Origin: Cichorium intybus
Taxonomy: Eukaryota > Streptophyta > Magnoliopsida > Asterales > Asteraceae
Length of the DNA: 64,000 nucleotides
Direction of reading: 5' to 3'
Assembly (NCBI GenBank): GCA_023525715.1
Contig: CM042010.1
Location: 157,327,907 to 157,391,906 of the forward strand
The notes under the pieces were generated by a model, which made no database searches, was not told where the DNA came from, and was given only the letters and a program-made list of their open reading frames with translations. Of this stretch, positions 23,378-34,864 are shown one piece after another; positions within the stretch are counted from its first letter, which is position 1, and every line of letters begins with the position of its first letter. The translations under genes and the position numbers were made by a program.

Positions 23378-26300
23378 ATGACGACTGCAGGACAAACCAG
23401 CGATGGTAACATCCCTACAAGTCCCATACGCTCAATGTTACCGTTAGGCCCAATATCGATAGAAACGCTATCAACAACACCATCACCATCAAGGACTGCC
23501 CCACTAGTACCTCCTTTGATCCCCCAAACACCAGTCACTTCATCGTCATTCCAACAGACTATAACACCCGTACCCTTCAGTACGCCGCCGCCGTATATAC
23601 CGTTTAGCTACCCTTTCACACCATTTCAAACTTCAACAGGACCACCAATGTTCACCCCTTCAACCACCCCTTTCTTCCAGCCACCCCAACCAACGGTAGC
23701 ACCACTATTCACAAGCTTTACACAAGCGCCAGTAAACACACCCGTTTCATCCTTAGGAGGCGTACCGACCAGCGCGCTCCCTCTGTTCTACACCCAACCG
23801 CCAATATATCAACCCATCACATCTCCCATCCAAACAACAAACAGTACAAACCTGCTTCCCCCTGTAGCATACAAATCCCCGTTCATCAAAGAAATACACG
23901 ATTACGACATGCCTAACACGGCCAAGCTACCACACCTAAAAACCTATAATGGAACAACCTGCCCAGATAGCCATATCGACACTTACGAGTGGCACATGCA
24001 ATCACTAAAGTTAGACGAACGCTTCTGGTGTACACACTTCCCGACGACACTGGACGGGAACGCCGGCGCATGGTTCAAAAGCCTCGCGCCAGGTAGCATC
24101 AGAAACTTTACGGAGCTCAAAGAACAATTCCTCTCAAACTTCATGCAGTTACGTAAGTATCGGGGAGACATCCGAGAGATCATTGGGTGTAAGCAACTGG
24201 AGGGCGAGCCAATTAGAGCATATTTCAAACGATTCAACGAAGCAACGCTAAATGTTCCCGGACAAAACGACAACCTGGTGACCGGAGCTTTCACACATGG
24301 TTTATTGCCGGGCCCGTTATCAACGAAATTCTTAGGAAAACCACCAGCTACCCGGCAAGAAATGAAGGAGCGAGTAGAACGTTTCTTACGCCAGGAAGAA
24401 GGAACGGCTGCCAAAGAAGCGTACCTAAAAGCGACAGCCACTTCCTCATTAAAGTCCAGGGAAAACCACTCACAATACCCGGGCGAGAGACGACAACCTT
24501 TCAGAAGAGGCAAACCCCAAAAACCCTACAACAACCACTACAGAGACGATCGGAGATATAGGCGAACAGACATCTTAGCGGTGTCTGACAAGAACAAGCA
24601 GGCGAAAAGAACATTAGAACGACCAAGAGACCAATCTAAATACTGCGAATTCCATAAATGCTACGGGCATGACACGTCAGAATGTGCTGTGCTAAAGAAA
24701 GAGCTTGACCAGAGAATACAACGAGGAAACCTAAATGACATCGCCAAATCAATTCGCCCAAAAAACGGTAGAAGTGATGTACTAGCAAAACCCATGGACG
24801 CGCCAAAGAAGGGGCCAGAGATTCTAGTAATACACAAACACCACCGCAGAGCACGAGAACAAACACCAGATGTCGACGAACAACAGATATCCTTTTCCAG
24901 CAGAGACAAGAAGCCAGAAGGATGGAGTGGCGACGACCCACTCATCATCCAAGCTAGAATACGAGATATCATCATTCACCGCGTACATATCGATAGTGGT
25001 AGTGCAGCGGATATCATGTTCGGACATTGCTTCCGCCAGCTGCCGCGGGAATGGAGGACAGATCTGCGTCCCCCGATGGGAAATTTAACCGGCTTCACAG
25101 GGCACAGCGTCATACCCACAGGAATGATCTACCTGCCCATCACGATAGATGACGGCCAGCGAAAGAAAACAGTTACACTCGAATTCACAGTAGTATGGGC
25201 ACCATCAGAACACAACATCATCTTGGGAATACCGGCAGCGCTATACTTTGGCATCGTAGCATCGACACTACACGGTATAATCAAGTTCCCAACGGACGCT
25301 GGTGTGGCCTCCGTCCTGCCAACACCACAGAAGACACTTAAGTGCTACCAGATAATGCTACCCGCAGATATCGACAGCAAACGAAAGCGCCCAAGAGACG
25401 AACCTGAGGAAAGCAGAGAAATAATTCACCACGATTATCCAGACCAAAAAATACAAGTCGGAAGCACGTTACCAACAGAGTTACGAAAAAAAGTGATATC
25501 CCTACTCCGAAAATATAAACAAGTATTTGCCTGGGAGCCAGCGGACATGGTGGGAGTAGAAAGAGCAATCATCGAGCACAATCTCAACATTGTACCAGGG
25601 AGTAACATGGTCAAACAAAAACGTCGTGGCCAAGTAGGAGAACGCAACAACGCCATCAATGCAGAAGTCGCCAAGTTAGTAAAAGCAGGTATTGTCCGCG
25701 AAGCTTTCTTCCCAACGTGGATAGCCAACCCAGTCATGGTAAAGAAAAGTGATGGTAGCTGGAGAATGTGCATTGATTACACCGATTTAAACAAAGCATG
25801 CCCGAAAGATTGTTACCCACTCCCCGAGATAGACCAGAAAGTAGAATCGCTGGAGGGATTCAAGTGGAAGTGCTTCCTAGACGCCTATAAGGGCTACCAC
25901 CAAATTCTCATGCGGCAAGAAGACGAAGACAAAACAGCCTTTTACACGGATCACGGCACTTTTTGTTACCAGAAAATGCCGTTCGGCCTAAAAAACGCGG
26001 GGGCAACATACCAAAGACTAGTCGACAAGGCGTTCAAAGACCAGATCGGAAGAAACATTGAAGTATATGTCGACGACATGGTCATAAAAAGCCGCGCAGA
26101 GCAATTCTTGCTACAAGACATTGAAGAAACCCTTAAAATGCTTTCCAAAATCCAAATGAAACTCAACCCGGCCAAATGCACCTTCGGTGTGGAAGAAGGA
26201 AAGTTCCTGGGATATTACATCACGAGAGAAGGTATTCAGCCAAACCCGGAGAAAGTAAAAGACTTCGTCGAGATAAAGTCACCAGCATGCTTGCGAGAAA

Positions 26301-28639
26301 TACAAGGACTCAGTGGAAAACTCACAGCCCTGGGACGCTTTGTAGCAAAGTCAGCAGAGAAAGCCCTTCCGCTGTTCAACACGCTGAAAGGCTGTATTGA
26401 CAAAAACAATTTTCGATGGACAGACGAAGCAGAAACAGCTTTGACACGTTTAAAAGACGCAATGAAGTCGCTGCCCACGCTAGCGTGCCCAGTCCCAGGA
26501 GAGAAGTTATCCATATACCTAGCAGCGTCACCAGACGCAATAAGCGTAGTTCTAACGGTGGAAAGAGAACACCAACAAATACCAGTATATTTTGTTAGCA
26601 GGGCACTCCAAGGGCCAGAACTACGTTACCCACAACTAGAAAAGTTAGTCCTAGCTTTGATCTATGCAGCACGCCGACTGAGGCGTTATTTCCAAGCCCA
26701 TCATATTGAAGTGTTGACAAGCCAACCAATTCGCCAAATCCTACTGAAACCAGAGAAATCCGGCCGCCTAGCCAAATGGGCCATCGAACTAGGAGAACAT
26801 GATATCGACTACAAGCCAAGAACGAGTATCAAGGGCCAAGCACTAGCGGACTTTCTGGCAGAAATGCCAGAAGAGGCCGAAGCAGCCACAAGTCAACGCC
26901 CAAAGCAAGAACCAGACACGCCTCAGGAAACATGGATGCTCCACACCGACGGTGCAGCCAGCAAAGAAGGCTCGGGGGCAGGCCTAGTGTTAACAAGTCC
27001 AGAAGGCGAAGAAATCACCTACGCACTTAGATTCGACTTCCAAACAACTAACAATGAGGCAGAATATGAAGCACTGCTCGCCGGAATGCGACTCGCAAAG
27101 GAGAACGGAGTAAAACACCTCCTGGCGCATAGCGACTCTTTGTTAGTGACCAACCAAATCAATGGAGCCTACGAACTAAAAGACCAGCGAATGAAGAAAT
27201 ACGTGGAAGAGGTTAACAGAATTGCAACAACGATGGAATTCTTCACAATCAAACAAATTCCACGCGCGGCTAACAGAAAAGCAGATGCGCTAAGCAAACT
27301 AGCCTCCGCAGCATTCGACCACCTATCCAAAGAAGTCCTAGTAGAAGTACTAAAAGAAAGAAGCATTGATGGCCGGAAAATAGCACCAATTAGCACAACC
27401 ACCACGTGGATGACACCTTTAATCGACTACTTGACACAAGGCCTCCTTCCAACTGACAACGCCGAGGCACGAAAGGTCAAAGTAAGAGCCCCCCAATATG
27501 CAATGCGAAACGACACACTATACAGACGCGGATACTTAGAGCCCTGGCTAAAATGCATTACCCCAGAGGAAGGAAAGACGGTGTTGGAAGAAATACACGC
27601 GGGTGACGCTGGAGCACACGAAGGAGCCAGAACACTCACCGGAAGAACTCTCAGAGCGGGAGTATACTGGCCAGACATCCATGCAGACGCAACGGAAGTA
27701 ACAAAGAAATGTGTCGCCTGTCAAACTTTTTCACCGCTCCACCACTCACCAGCGGCCCCCATGACCAGCATTTCAAGTCCATGGCCTTTTTACCAATGGG
27801 GAATTGATATAGTCGGCCCGTTCCCGGAAGCACCGGGCCGAGTAAAATTCCTCATTGTAGCAGTAGATTACTTCACCAAATGGATTGAGGCAGAAGCCGT
27901 CGCCTCAATAACGGGGAAGAACATGATCAAGTTTATGTGGAAGAACATCCTAACCAGATTTGGCACCCCAAAAATCCTAGTCAGCGACAACGGTTTACAA
28001 TTTGCGGAAGACCCATTCCGCACATGGTGTGCTGAGAAACTAATCAAACAAAAGTTCACATCCGTCGCACACCCTCAAGCCAACGGTCAGACTGAAGTGT
28101 CTAATAGAACATTGGTAGCGGGATTAAAGAAAAGACTGGGGAAAGCGAAAGGTCGCTGGGTGGAAGAATTACCCACGGTACTTTGGTCATACCGTACCAC
28201 CCCACGAACATCCACCAAGGAAACGCCATTCAGACTGACGTACGGCACGGAAGCCGTTTTGCCACCAGAAATCTTCATAGGCAGCCTGCGCACCACGGAA
28301 TTCGCGGAAGACAACAACAACCAGGACCTCCGCCTCAATTTGGATATCCTGGAGGAGAAGCGAGAATTAGCTAATATACGACAAGCATGCTACAAAGCGG
28401 CAACAGAGAAGTACTACAACGCGCGTGTCCGAGAGAAACGCTTTGGAGTTGGCGACCTGGTCCTTCGAAAAAATGAAGCAAGCCACGCTGAACTACGAGG
28501 CAAACTTGGCCCAACATGGGAAGGCCCGTACAGAGTCACAGAGGCCAACCCAAAAGGATGCTATGTCTTGGAAACCTTGGAAGGCCGAGCGATACCGCGC
28601 ACATGGAACGTTCAGAATCTCAAACAGTTTCACTACTAG
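23378..28639 (+). CDS. Gypsy gag-pol polyprotein with two RNase H domains
   Basis: A single intact frame of 1753 residues. Order: Pro/Thr-rich N-terminus (1-180), gag domain (~200-320, FTELKEQFLSNFMQL), zinc-knuckle-like KYCEFHKCYGHDTSEC (~421-436), aspartic protease with DSGS (~538), reverse transcriptase (~780-960; MCIDYTDLNKACPKDCYPLP, YVDD at ~897), RT-linked RNase H (~1043-1160), second RNase H (~1187-1310; HTDGAASKEGSGAG), then integrase (zinc region from HEGARTLTG, ~1413-1450; DDE core with GIDIVGP, SDNG and NGQTE, ~1475-1572) and a C-terminal GDLVLR motif. The enzymes copy the element's RNA and insert the DNA. The second RNase H and the gag-PR-RT-RH-aRH-INT order mark the Tat clade. 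No stops or frameshifts seen. Confidence 0.95.
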   Translation: MTTAGQTSDGNIPTSPIRSMLPLGPISIETLSTTPSPSRTAPLVPPLIPQTPVTSSSFQQTITPVPFSTPPPYIPFSYPFTPFQTSTGPPMFTPSTTPFFQPPQPTVAPLFTSFTQAPVNTPVSSLGGVPTSALPLFYTQPPIYQPITSPIQTTNSTNLLPPVAYKSPFIKEIHDYDMPNTAKLPHLKTYNGTTCPDSHIDTYEWHMQSLKLDERFWCTHFPTTLDGNAGAWFKSLAPGSIRNFTELKEQFLSNFMQLRKYRGDIREIIGCKQLEGEPIRAYFKRFNEATLNVPGQNDNLVTGAFTHGLLPGPLSTKFLGKPPATRQEMKERVERFLRQEEGTAAKEAYLKATATSSLKSRENHSQYPGERRQPFRRGKPQKPYNNHYRDDRRYRRTDILAVSDKNKQAKRTLERPRDQSKYCEFHKCYGHDTSECAVLKKELDQRIQRGNLNDIAKSIRPKNGRSDVLAKPMDAPKKGPEILVIHKHHRRAREQTPDVDEQQISFSSRDKKPEGWSGDDPLIIQARIRDIIIHRVHIDSGSAADIMFGHCFRQLPREWRTDLRPPMGNLTGFTGHSVIPTGMIYLPITIDDGQRKKTVTLEFTVVWAPSEHNIILGIPAALYFGIVASTLHGIIKFPTDAGVASVLPTPQKTLKCYQIMLPADIDSKRKRPRDEPEESREIIHHDYPDQKIQVGSTLPTELRKKVISLLRKYKQVFAWEPADMVGVERAIIEHNLNIVPGSNMVKQKRRGQVGERNNAINAEVAKLVKAGIVREAFFPTWIANPVMVKKSDGSWRMCIDYTDLNKACPKDCYPLPEIDQKVESLEGFKWKCFLDAYKGYHQILMRQEDEDKTAFYTDHGTFCYQKMPFGLKNAGATYQRLVDKAFKDQIGRNIEVYVDDMVIKSRAEQFLLQDIEETLKMLSKIQMKLNPAKCTFGVEEGKFLGYYITREGIQPNPEKVKDFVEIKSPACLREIQGLSGKLTALGRFVAKSAEKALPLFNTLKGCIDKNNFRWTDEAETALTRLKDAMKSLPTLACPVPGEKLSIYLAASPDAISVVLTVEREHQQIPVYFVSRALQGPELRYPQLEKLVLALIYAARRLRRYFQAHHIEVLTSQPIRQILLKPEKSGRLAKWAIELGEHDIDYKPRTSIKGQALADFLAEMPEEAEAATSQRPKQEPDTPQETWMLHTDGAASKEGSGAGLVLTSPEGEEITYALRFDFQTTNNEAEYEALLAGMRLAKENGVKHLLAHSDSLLVTNQINGAYELKDQRMKKYVEEVNRIATTMEFFTIKQIPRAANRKADALSKLASAAFDHLSKEVLVEVLKERSIDGRKIAPISTTTTWMTPLIDYLTQGLLPTDNAEARKVKVRAPQYAMRNDTLYRRGYLEPWLKCITPEEGKTVLEEIHAGDAGAHEGARTLTGRTLRAGVYWPDIHADATEVTKKCVACQTFSPLHHSPAAPMTSISSPWPFYQWGIDIVGPFPEAPGRVKFLIVAVDYFTKWIEAEAVASITGKNMIKFMWKNILTRFGTPKILVSDNGLQFAEDPFRTWCAEKLIKQKFTSVAHPQANGQTEVSNRTLVAGLKKRLGKAKGRWVEELPTVLWSYRTTPRTSTKETPFRLTYGTEAVLPPEIFIGSLRTTEFAEDNNNQDLRLNLDILEEKRELANIRQACYKAATEKYYNARVREKRFGVGDLVLRKNEASHAELRGKLGPTWEGPYRVTEANPKGCYVLETLEGRAIPRTWNVQNLKQFHY

Positions 28640-28764
28640 AGAAAAGGCCAAATAGGCCGCGCCATCAGCATCTATCCAAAATTGTAACCACCGGATGAAC
28701 AAAGTAATGAATGGAAATTGTTGCTTTCGCTTATACATGTTACGAATGAATAAAATGTCGAAAA

Positions 28765-29745
28765 GGCTCAGCGACTCCTGGTCCTAGTCTTAAAAACCTT
28801 AAGGGTGAAATACCCCTTAGCGGACTTACCGACTCCTGGTCCTAGTCTTAGCAAGGTTATCCAGGTGAAACACCCTGAAGAAGGCTCAGCGACTCCTGGT
28901 CCTAGTCTTAAAAACCTTAAGGGTGAAATACCCCTTAGCGGACTTAGCGACTCCTGGTCCTAGTCTTAGCAAGGTTATCCAGGTGAAACACCCTGAAGAA
29001 GGCTCAGCGACTCCTGGTCCTAGTCTTAAAAACCTTAAGGGTGAAATACCCCTTAGCGGACTTAGCGACTCCTGGTCCTAGTCTTAGCAAGGTTATCCAG
29101 GTGAAACACCCTGAAGAAGGCTCAGCGACTCCTGGTCCTAGTCTTAAAAACCTTAAGGGTGAAATACCCCTTAGCGGACTTAGCGACTCCTGGTCCTAGT
29201 CTTAGCAAGGTTATCCAGGTGAAACACCCTGAAGAAGGCTCAGCGACTCCTGGTCCTAGTCTTAAAAACCTTAAGGGTGAAATACCCCTTAGCGGACTTA
29301 GCGACTCCTGGTCCTAGTCTTAGCAAGGTTATCCAGGTGAAACACCCTGAAGAAGGCTCAGCGACTCCTAGTCCTAGTCTTAAAAATATTAAGGGTGAAA
29401 TACCCCTTAGCGGACTTAGCGACTCCTGGTCCTAGTCTTAGCAAGGTTATCCAGGTGAAACACCCTGAAGAAGGCCCAGCGACTCCTGGTCCTAGTCTTA
29501 AAAACCTTAAGGGTGAAATACCCCTTAGCGGACTTCGCGACTCCTGGTCCTAGTCTTAGCAAGGTTATCCAGGTGAAACACCCTGAAGAAGGCTCAGCGA
29601 CTCCTGGTCCTAGTCTTAAAAACCTTAAGGGTGAAATACCCCTTAGCGGACTTAGCGACTCCTGGTCCTAGTCTTAGCAAGGTTATCCAGGTGAAACACC
29701 TTGAAAAAGACTCAGCGACTCCTGGTCCTAGTCTCAAAGGCCTTA
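28765..29745 (+). repeat. 118-bp tandem repeat array, ~8 copies
   Basis: GGCTCAGCGACTCCTGGTCC recurs at 28765, 28883, 29001, 29119 and 29237 and onward with an exact 118-bp step. Each unit is two related 59-bp halves sharing GCGACTCCTGGTCCTAGTCT; one half continues with an AAGGGTGAAATACCCCTTAGC hairpin-like text, the other with CCAGGTGAAACACC. Copies are nearly identical. The array lies between pol and the antisense gene. Confidence 0.95.
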
Positions 29746-30097
29746 AGGGCGAAACACTTATACAGGACTTAATGACTTATGGTCTTAAGTCCTATAGACC
29801 TTAAAGGGAAAATTCCCTAATAGGCGGAACAACACTCAATCCTAGCCTTAGCAAAACCACATGGTTAAAACGCTTGAGAAAAGACATGCAATAAACTCAA
29901 ACAATCGCATAACGAAGAAAATAGGCCTACAACAGACACCGAATCAACATCAAACATAACCAAACAACGTCGTCATGGCTCGTAAGCCTTACAAAACAAA
30001 ATAAAAATCTTGCCCAAATAGCCTCAGAAGGGCTTTACAAACATTGTTCATCACAAAATACCACCAAAAGACAAGTAAACGAAACATCAAGTACCTG
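29746..30097. other. Gypsy internal spacer after the tandem array
   Basis: Diverged repeat-like text to about 29870, then unique sequence likely to include the 3' end and terminator of the antisense gene. No coding region seen. Confidence 0.5.
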
Positions 30098-32395
30098 CTA
30101 CGAGCGAGAAGGGCCGGCAACACTGCTTGGATCCAGCAAAGCCTTCAAGTCAGGAACACCAAGCTCTCCAAGTTTGAAGGCCGTAGCATAATCAACATTC
30201 ATAAACGCATCCACAGCCTCATCTACCTCCAAACCAATGTCAAGGGGGGCTCCTCCTCTTCTGCCGCAATCTCTTTGCCCGCCTTCATATCCTTTATGGC
30301 ACGAGCATAACCTTGAGCCTGCCCAGCAGCCACACACACCTCCCGGAGACGGTGCACGCCCATCCCGAAGTCCCGGCTTTCCATAACCAAATCGACAACA
30401 CCTACGATACCATTGGTTAAAAGCCAGGACAAGTCTGTCTCCGCCTCCTCAAGCGCCTGTGTTTTGGCCTGGGCAACACGATCACGCTCTGCGGCATCTC
30501 TCTCAGCGCTTTCAAGTTGGATATGCAAGCCTTCATTCTCAGATTTCACAGCCAACAGAGCACCTTCAAGTTCAGTCTTCTCCCGGCCAAGCAAGGACGT
30601 TTGTTCCCTCAACTGGATAACCTCTTCCCTAACCACCTGCAGAGATGCCACTTGAGATTGAAAGTCTCCCAATAAACCTTCACGCTTGACAAGTTCAGCG
30701 CGAGCAGCATCCAATTCCTGCTGGAGGGAAGAACGATCGGCATTGACAGCCAGCATCTGCTCCAGACGATTTGCACTTTCACCAAAAAAACAAGCGCTTT
30801 GGGCAGCCGCATATCAGAGAGAACCCACCAAATCGGCCGGGGAATAACTCCCCATCTCCAACCGAGTGCCCGGAGGAAACGCATGTTGCGTAAACTCCAA
30901 GGCAGTCTGATAATTTGAAAGGCGTGCACCCTCCGATAAAGACCACCTAGGAACAAATATCCCGGCAGAAGCGACATGACCACCCTCCACAGAACTCAAT
31001 GGGGGGGGGGGGGTCCCAAAGCAGTTGTACTCTCACGGCGACTAAAACCACTAAAATCTGGGTGAGGGGGTTGAGGCCCAACCGACAGCGATTGATTGCT
31101 TTCCCCCGAGCCTTCTCTACCAACGTTCTCGACAACAGGGTGGGTACCTATACGTGCACCCCCACCCTGGTCCATCTCCATGACCGCACCCTGCGACGTG
31201 TCGTCGGCAATGTTAATCACAGGAGATTGGGGAGGAATAAACCCCGATCCCCCACCACTACCAGCCAAACGACGAGGACGCAACCGCCGTGGCAACACGA
31301 CATTCCCAGAACCCTCACCAATAGCAAATAATCCCGCACGCCTCTTCACCAAAACCCCAGAAGAACCACCTCGCTCACTGACTTCCGTATCAACAACTCT
31401 TCCATCAACAGCCGAAAACACCAAAGCCCCAGTGCTCGCATCTTTCCGTCTCTCCTCCTCCTGTACCGCCGAGGCCCGAGTAATAAAAGCCTCATGACGG
31501 AAAGCACGAGAAGGCAGCACCCGATCAACCAATGGAATTTCACGATAATGGAGACTTCCACGATAATTCTTCGCCAGCACGTCCGTAAAACGGATGTCAT
31601 TTTCCCGACCTGTAACAAAGAAAACCTGTCAAACATCCCCCATCCTTTTCATTTCCAAAATAAAAAAGGGGGGAAGAGGAGAGTAAGCAAACAGAACAAC
31701 AAGGAGCAGTGCTAACCGTCCACGATGGTAAAAAACTTAGGCATCTTGCCACGAAGCCGCCAGGAAGTACTCATGCCAGCACCGGCCAGAATATACTCAG
31801 GAAGCTCCCCACCAACTACATGGAAAGAACGAAGAACTTTAGCAATAGCTTCTTTCGCAGGGAAGAGAGTGAAAGCACGATCAGTGATAGGGTCAACACG
31901 ATGCTTCATGGCACCCACCCGGTGCTCGTTAACCCAAATAAAGTGCTGAGACCAGTTCCGAGCGGTTCCCTTCTGATCGGTAACAAGTGTGGGGCGATCT
32001 TGACGGACACAGAAAGTATAATTGTTCCCAGTAGAAGCACGAGTAAACCGAAAGAAGTGACGGAAAACATACAAATCAGGCTCTAGGTGAACAGCCCTAG
32101 ACAGAAGTTCGAAAGCGATAACCTTATTGACACCGTTGGGGACCAGTTGATGCACATGAACGTGGTAGTGATCAAGAACCTCCATGAAAAATTCGGATGT
32201 AGGTAAATGATAACCGACCTCGAAATGCTTCAGATACATGCCGATTTTCCCCGCAGGAGGAAAAGAGAAAATAGCTTCATCGGTGGGAAGTTCCACACCA
32301 TCTTCCGGTTGGAAGCCGTAACGAGCCACGAGTGAATCATAGTACCGAGAGTCAGAATCGACACCTGAAGAAGAACTCATCTTGACGACGAACAA
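30098..32395 (-). pseudogene. Antisense 'gypsy-type transposon' gene of the Tat element
   Basis: Read opposite to pol. Exon 1 (32395-31717; Met at 32380 also possible) encodes the plant gypsy-type transposon domain (Pfam Transposase_28-like): FPPAGKIGMYLKHFEVGYHL, FELLSRAVHL, WSQHFIWVNEHRVGAM. An intron (31716-31610, GT-AG) leads to exon 2 from 31609: basic and Gly-rich middle, then a coiled coil rich in Leu/Glu (LQQELDAARAELVKREGLL onward), then DIGLEVDEAVDAF. Three lesions: a long C/G run at ~31001-31013 that shifts frame, a TGA in GSL*YAAAQSA near 30812, and a six-C run near 30246 that shifts frame again. Its role is not known; Grande and related elements carry comparable antisense genes. 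Confidence 0.75.
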
Positions 32396-32643
32396 AGAAT
32401 AGGGAAGGAGAAGAGCAAGAAATCGACAAAGGGAAAGGGAACCGCAAAGAACCTAACCAACGGAGAAATAGGAGAATATAAAGAGGTGGGACAAAGGAAA
32501 GCCAAAAGCGGGAGTTTCGAAATTCAAAGACAATGATGAATTCGGTCTGAATAAACGGTCACATCAGCGCGCCTTACTTAATGCTAGCCCTAGCCACCAT
32601 CACTAGCTACGCAAACGTAATAACGCCTAAGGCTAGGGAGACT
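32396..32643. other. Gypsy 3' internal end with polypurine tract
   Basis: The sequence upstream of the antisense gene's start codon should hold its promoter. It ends in GGCTAGGGAGACT (32631-32643), the likely purine primer for plus-strand synthesis. Confidence 0.55.
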
Positions 32644-33266
32644 TGATAGCGTGCCATCTGGCAACCGCTAACGCGTCTTCCAGAACACCCGTGTGCATTC
32701 CAAACTCGCCAGCCGCTGGGAGGTCCTCGCCAGGAAGACCCTTCCAGCCAACGGAGAAATCGCCCTGGCGAGATCTCTCCTGGAGAATTTCACTCCAGCT
32801 CACTAACGACGTACTCGCTGGAATGACCAGCGTGAACTGTACTTGGCGCCATGCTCCTCGACCTACGCGTGGCGCCCAGGTCTGACAAAGATCGTGCGCG
32901 CCCCATCCGGCCGGTCTGCGCCAATAGGGGCGCGGCGAAGGACGTGGGTCGTACTGCCAACGGACGACTTGGTCCCCTCCTGCCACAGCAAAGATCCTGT
33001 CGGCCATAGCCAGACAGGGCAAGGCGTATAAAAGCCCTTAGAGGGCATCCGGTAAGAGGATCACACACAAATTACCCTAACCTTCCAATATACACTAAAC
33101 TTGCAAGAGATCTGACTTAGGCATCGGAGCGTTTTCCCGGGACCTCCTCCCGGAGAACGACTGACGTTGCCATTTCCTTTGTGATTGTGGTCGCAGGTCA
33201 AACCCAAGACGACCAAGATCACCCGTGAGGCGAGATTCAAACGATTTAGTACACTACTTCGCATCA
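32644..33266 (+). repeat. Right (3') LTR of the gypsy element
   Basis: 623 bp, the same length as the left LTR, with TATA at 33027-33033. Differences seen include GCTCCTC for GGCCCTC, GGGGCGCGGCGAAG for GGGACGCGGCAAAG, and CAAGAGA for CCGGAGA. Confidence 0.95.
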
Positions 33267-33271
33267 TTACC
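33267..33271. repeat. Right 5-bp target duplication of the gypsy element
   Basis: TTACC, as at 22694-22698. Confidence 0.95.
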
Positions 33272-34856
33272 TAAAATAAATGAATTAATTGATTTTTTTG
33301 TTATTCTATTAATTGAAGAAAAAAATTATTTTTATTATTTGTTTTTCCAAAATTCGAAAATTTAATTATTTTTTCTTTTTTTTTTCACGGTTTCATTCAT
33401 TCATGAATAGAAAAAAAAATAGTTTTATGATTTTATTGATTTAATTTTTTTACAGTATTTTTATAGTGATTATACAAAATTCTGTCGTAATCATCAATGA
33501 ATAAAATATATATAAAAATGAACTTTTTGAGAATTATTAAAAATTGTATTTGATATGAATGTGTTAATCACGAATGATTACAAGTAACGATAAATACTAA
33601 AATGAATAAAGTACAATAAAAATATAAAAATATAATACAATTATAATCATAACACAAATATATAAAGGAAATGATACATTTGTAATCATTAATGAATAAA
33701 AGACAATGTAAAAGAAAAAAAACTAGTTTAGCTGTAATCACAAATAAATAAACACAAATATAAAAAATCTGATTCATTCGTAATCATTATGTTGCAGTCC
33801 CGATGATTATTTTTTATTTGATTTTTCTTGTTGTTGCCATCACACCCAAAAGAAAGAAGGGCATTTGTGATCATTATTATTATTGGATTCACACCTGCAA
33901 AATCAAGTTCAAACACATTAAAAAGAAAAACAACTCATAAATTATAATGTTATGTATATGCATAGGACTGATGATTACAAATGATAATAGAAAGTGGATG
34001 TTACGGTGTTAATTATCAATGATTTACACCACTCATCATCAATGATTTATATTTAGACACTTAATCAAACAAACATACATATATAGTATTAATTTTCAAT
34101 GATTAACACTGCTCATCATCGATGATTATTATTACAATAAAAAATTAAAGAGCATATGTTTGTTACAGTGTTACACATTGACTCATTATTTTCAAATATA
34201 AAAGCATTTTTAAGTGGTAATCATTGGTGATACTTTCAAAAGCACCTTAGCAATTGCGTATCAAACAAGTTAAAAAAATCACAAAAACTAAGTGAAAAAA
34301 AAAACTATTGAATTAAACATCTCTGTTCAAATATGTGCGTCTTTTTTTGTAAAATCAACAAATGCTTATCCTTACGCATAAAACAAACAAACTCAAAAAT
34401 CATAAAAAGCCAAGGAATAGATGACAGTAGGAATTAATGAATCAAAGAAAAAAATATATCAAGATGGATGAATTAAAAATTCATGAACTAGTTAAATATT
34501 TAATTAAGAAATGTATGCAAACCTTTCATCGTCTTTTTAAATGTGAACCAAAAAGAAGAAAAAAAACCTTGGCATCTCTATATTTCGAGAACCAAAAAGA
34601 AGAAAAAATATGGTCTGCTGCATGTGACTTCCTCAGTAAAACAATTGCCGTATGCTTGTCTTCTGCGCCACGATCTCTCGGTTGTTGGATATTTTTTGCC
34701 GCAATAGGTTATAAATGGTTGTCGGCTTGGAAAAGAAGCGAGTGAATCCCTGATACTAAATTTAGATTGAAACAGAGCAGGTGATGTTGCGGTCATGAAG
34801 GCTTCGATTGTTGATGCTGGGTCGGATTATAGTATTCGTGAAGGAAGGCGATGGTG
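33272..34856. other. Interior of the (TA)n-flanked element, no gene seen
   Basis: Very AT-rich. From about 33490 to 34240 the words TAATCAT and ATGATTA recur, often paired as short palindromes (TCATCAATGATT, TAATCATTAATGAA). Short frames at 34437-34745 and on the opposite strand lack any recognisable domain. Confidence 0.5.
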
Positions 34857-34864
34857 ATGACAAG

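Larger units (their letters stand above)
22699..33266 (+). mobile_element. Complete Ty3/gypsy LTR retrotransposon, Tat-type
   Basis: A 10568-bp element with two 623-bp LTRs, a 5-bp duplication (TTACC), a PBS beginning TGGCGCC directly after the left LTR, one long gag-pol frame, a tandem array, an antisense gene and a purine-rich GGCTAGGGAGACT before the right LTR. I counted about eight differences between the LTRs, so the insertion is recent on a plant time scale. A second RNase H domain after the first, and an antisense 3' gene, place it near the Tat/Ogre/Grande group. Confidence 0.95.

Noticed and set aside
24661..28338. Several 60-176-codon frames antisense to gypsy pol
   Set aside because: Shadows of the long coding frame; no domain and no conservation expected.
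28765..29745. CRISPR-like reading of the 118-bp array
   Set aside because: No unique spacers between repeats, and it lies inside a plant retrotransposon; a tandem array is the plain explanation.
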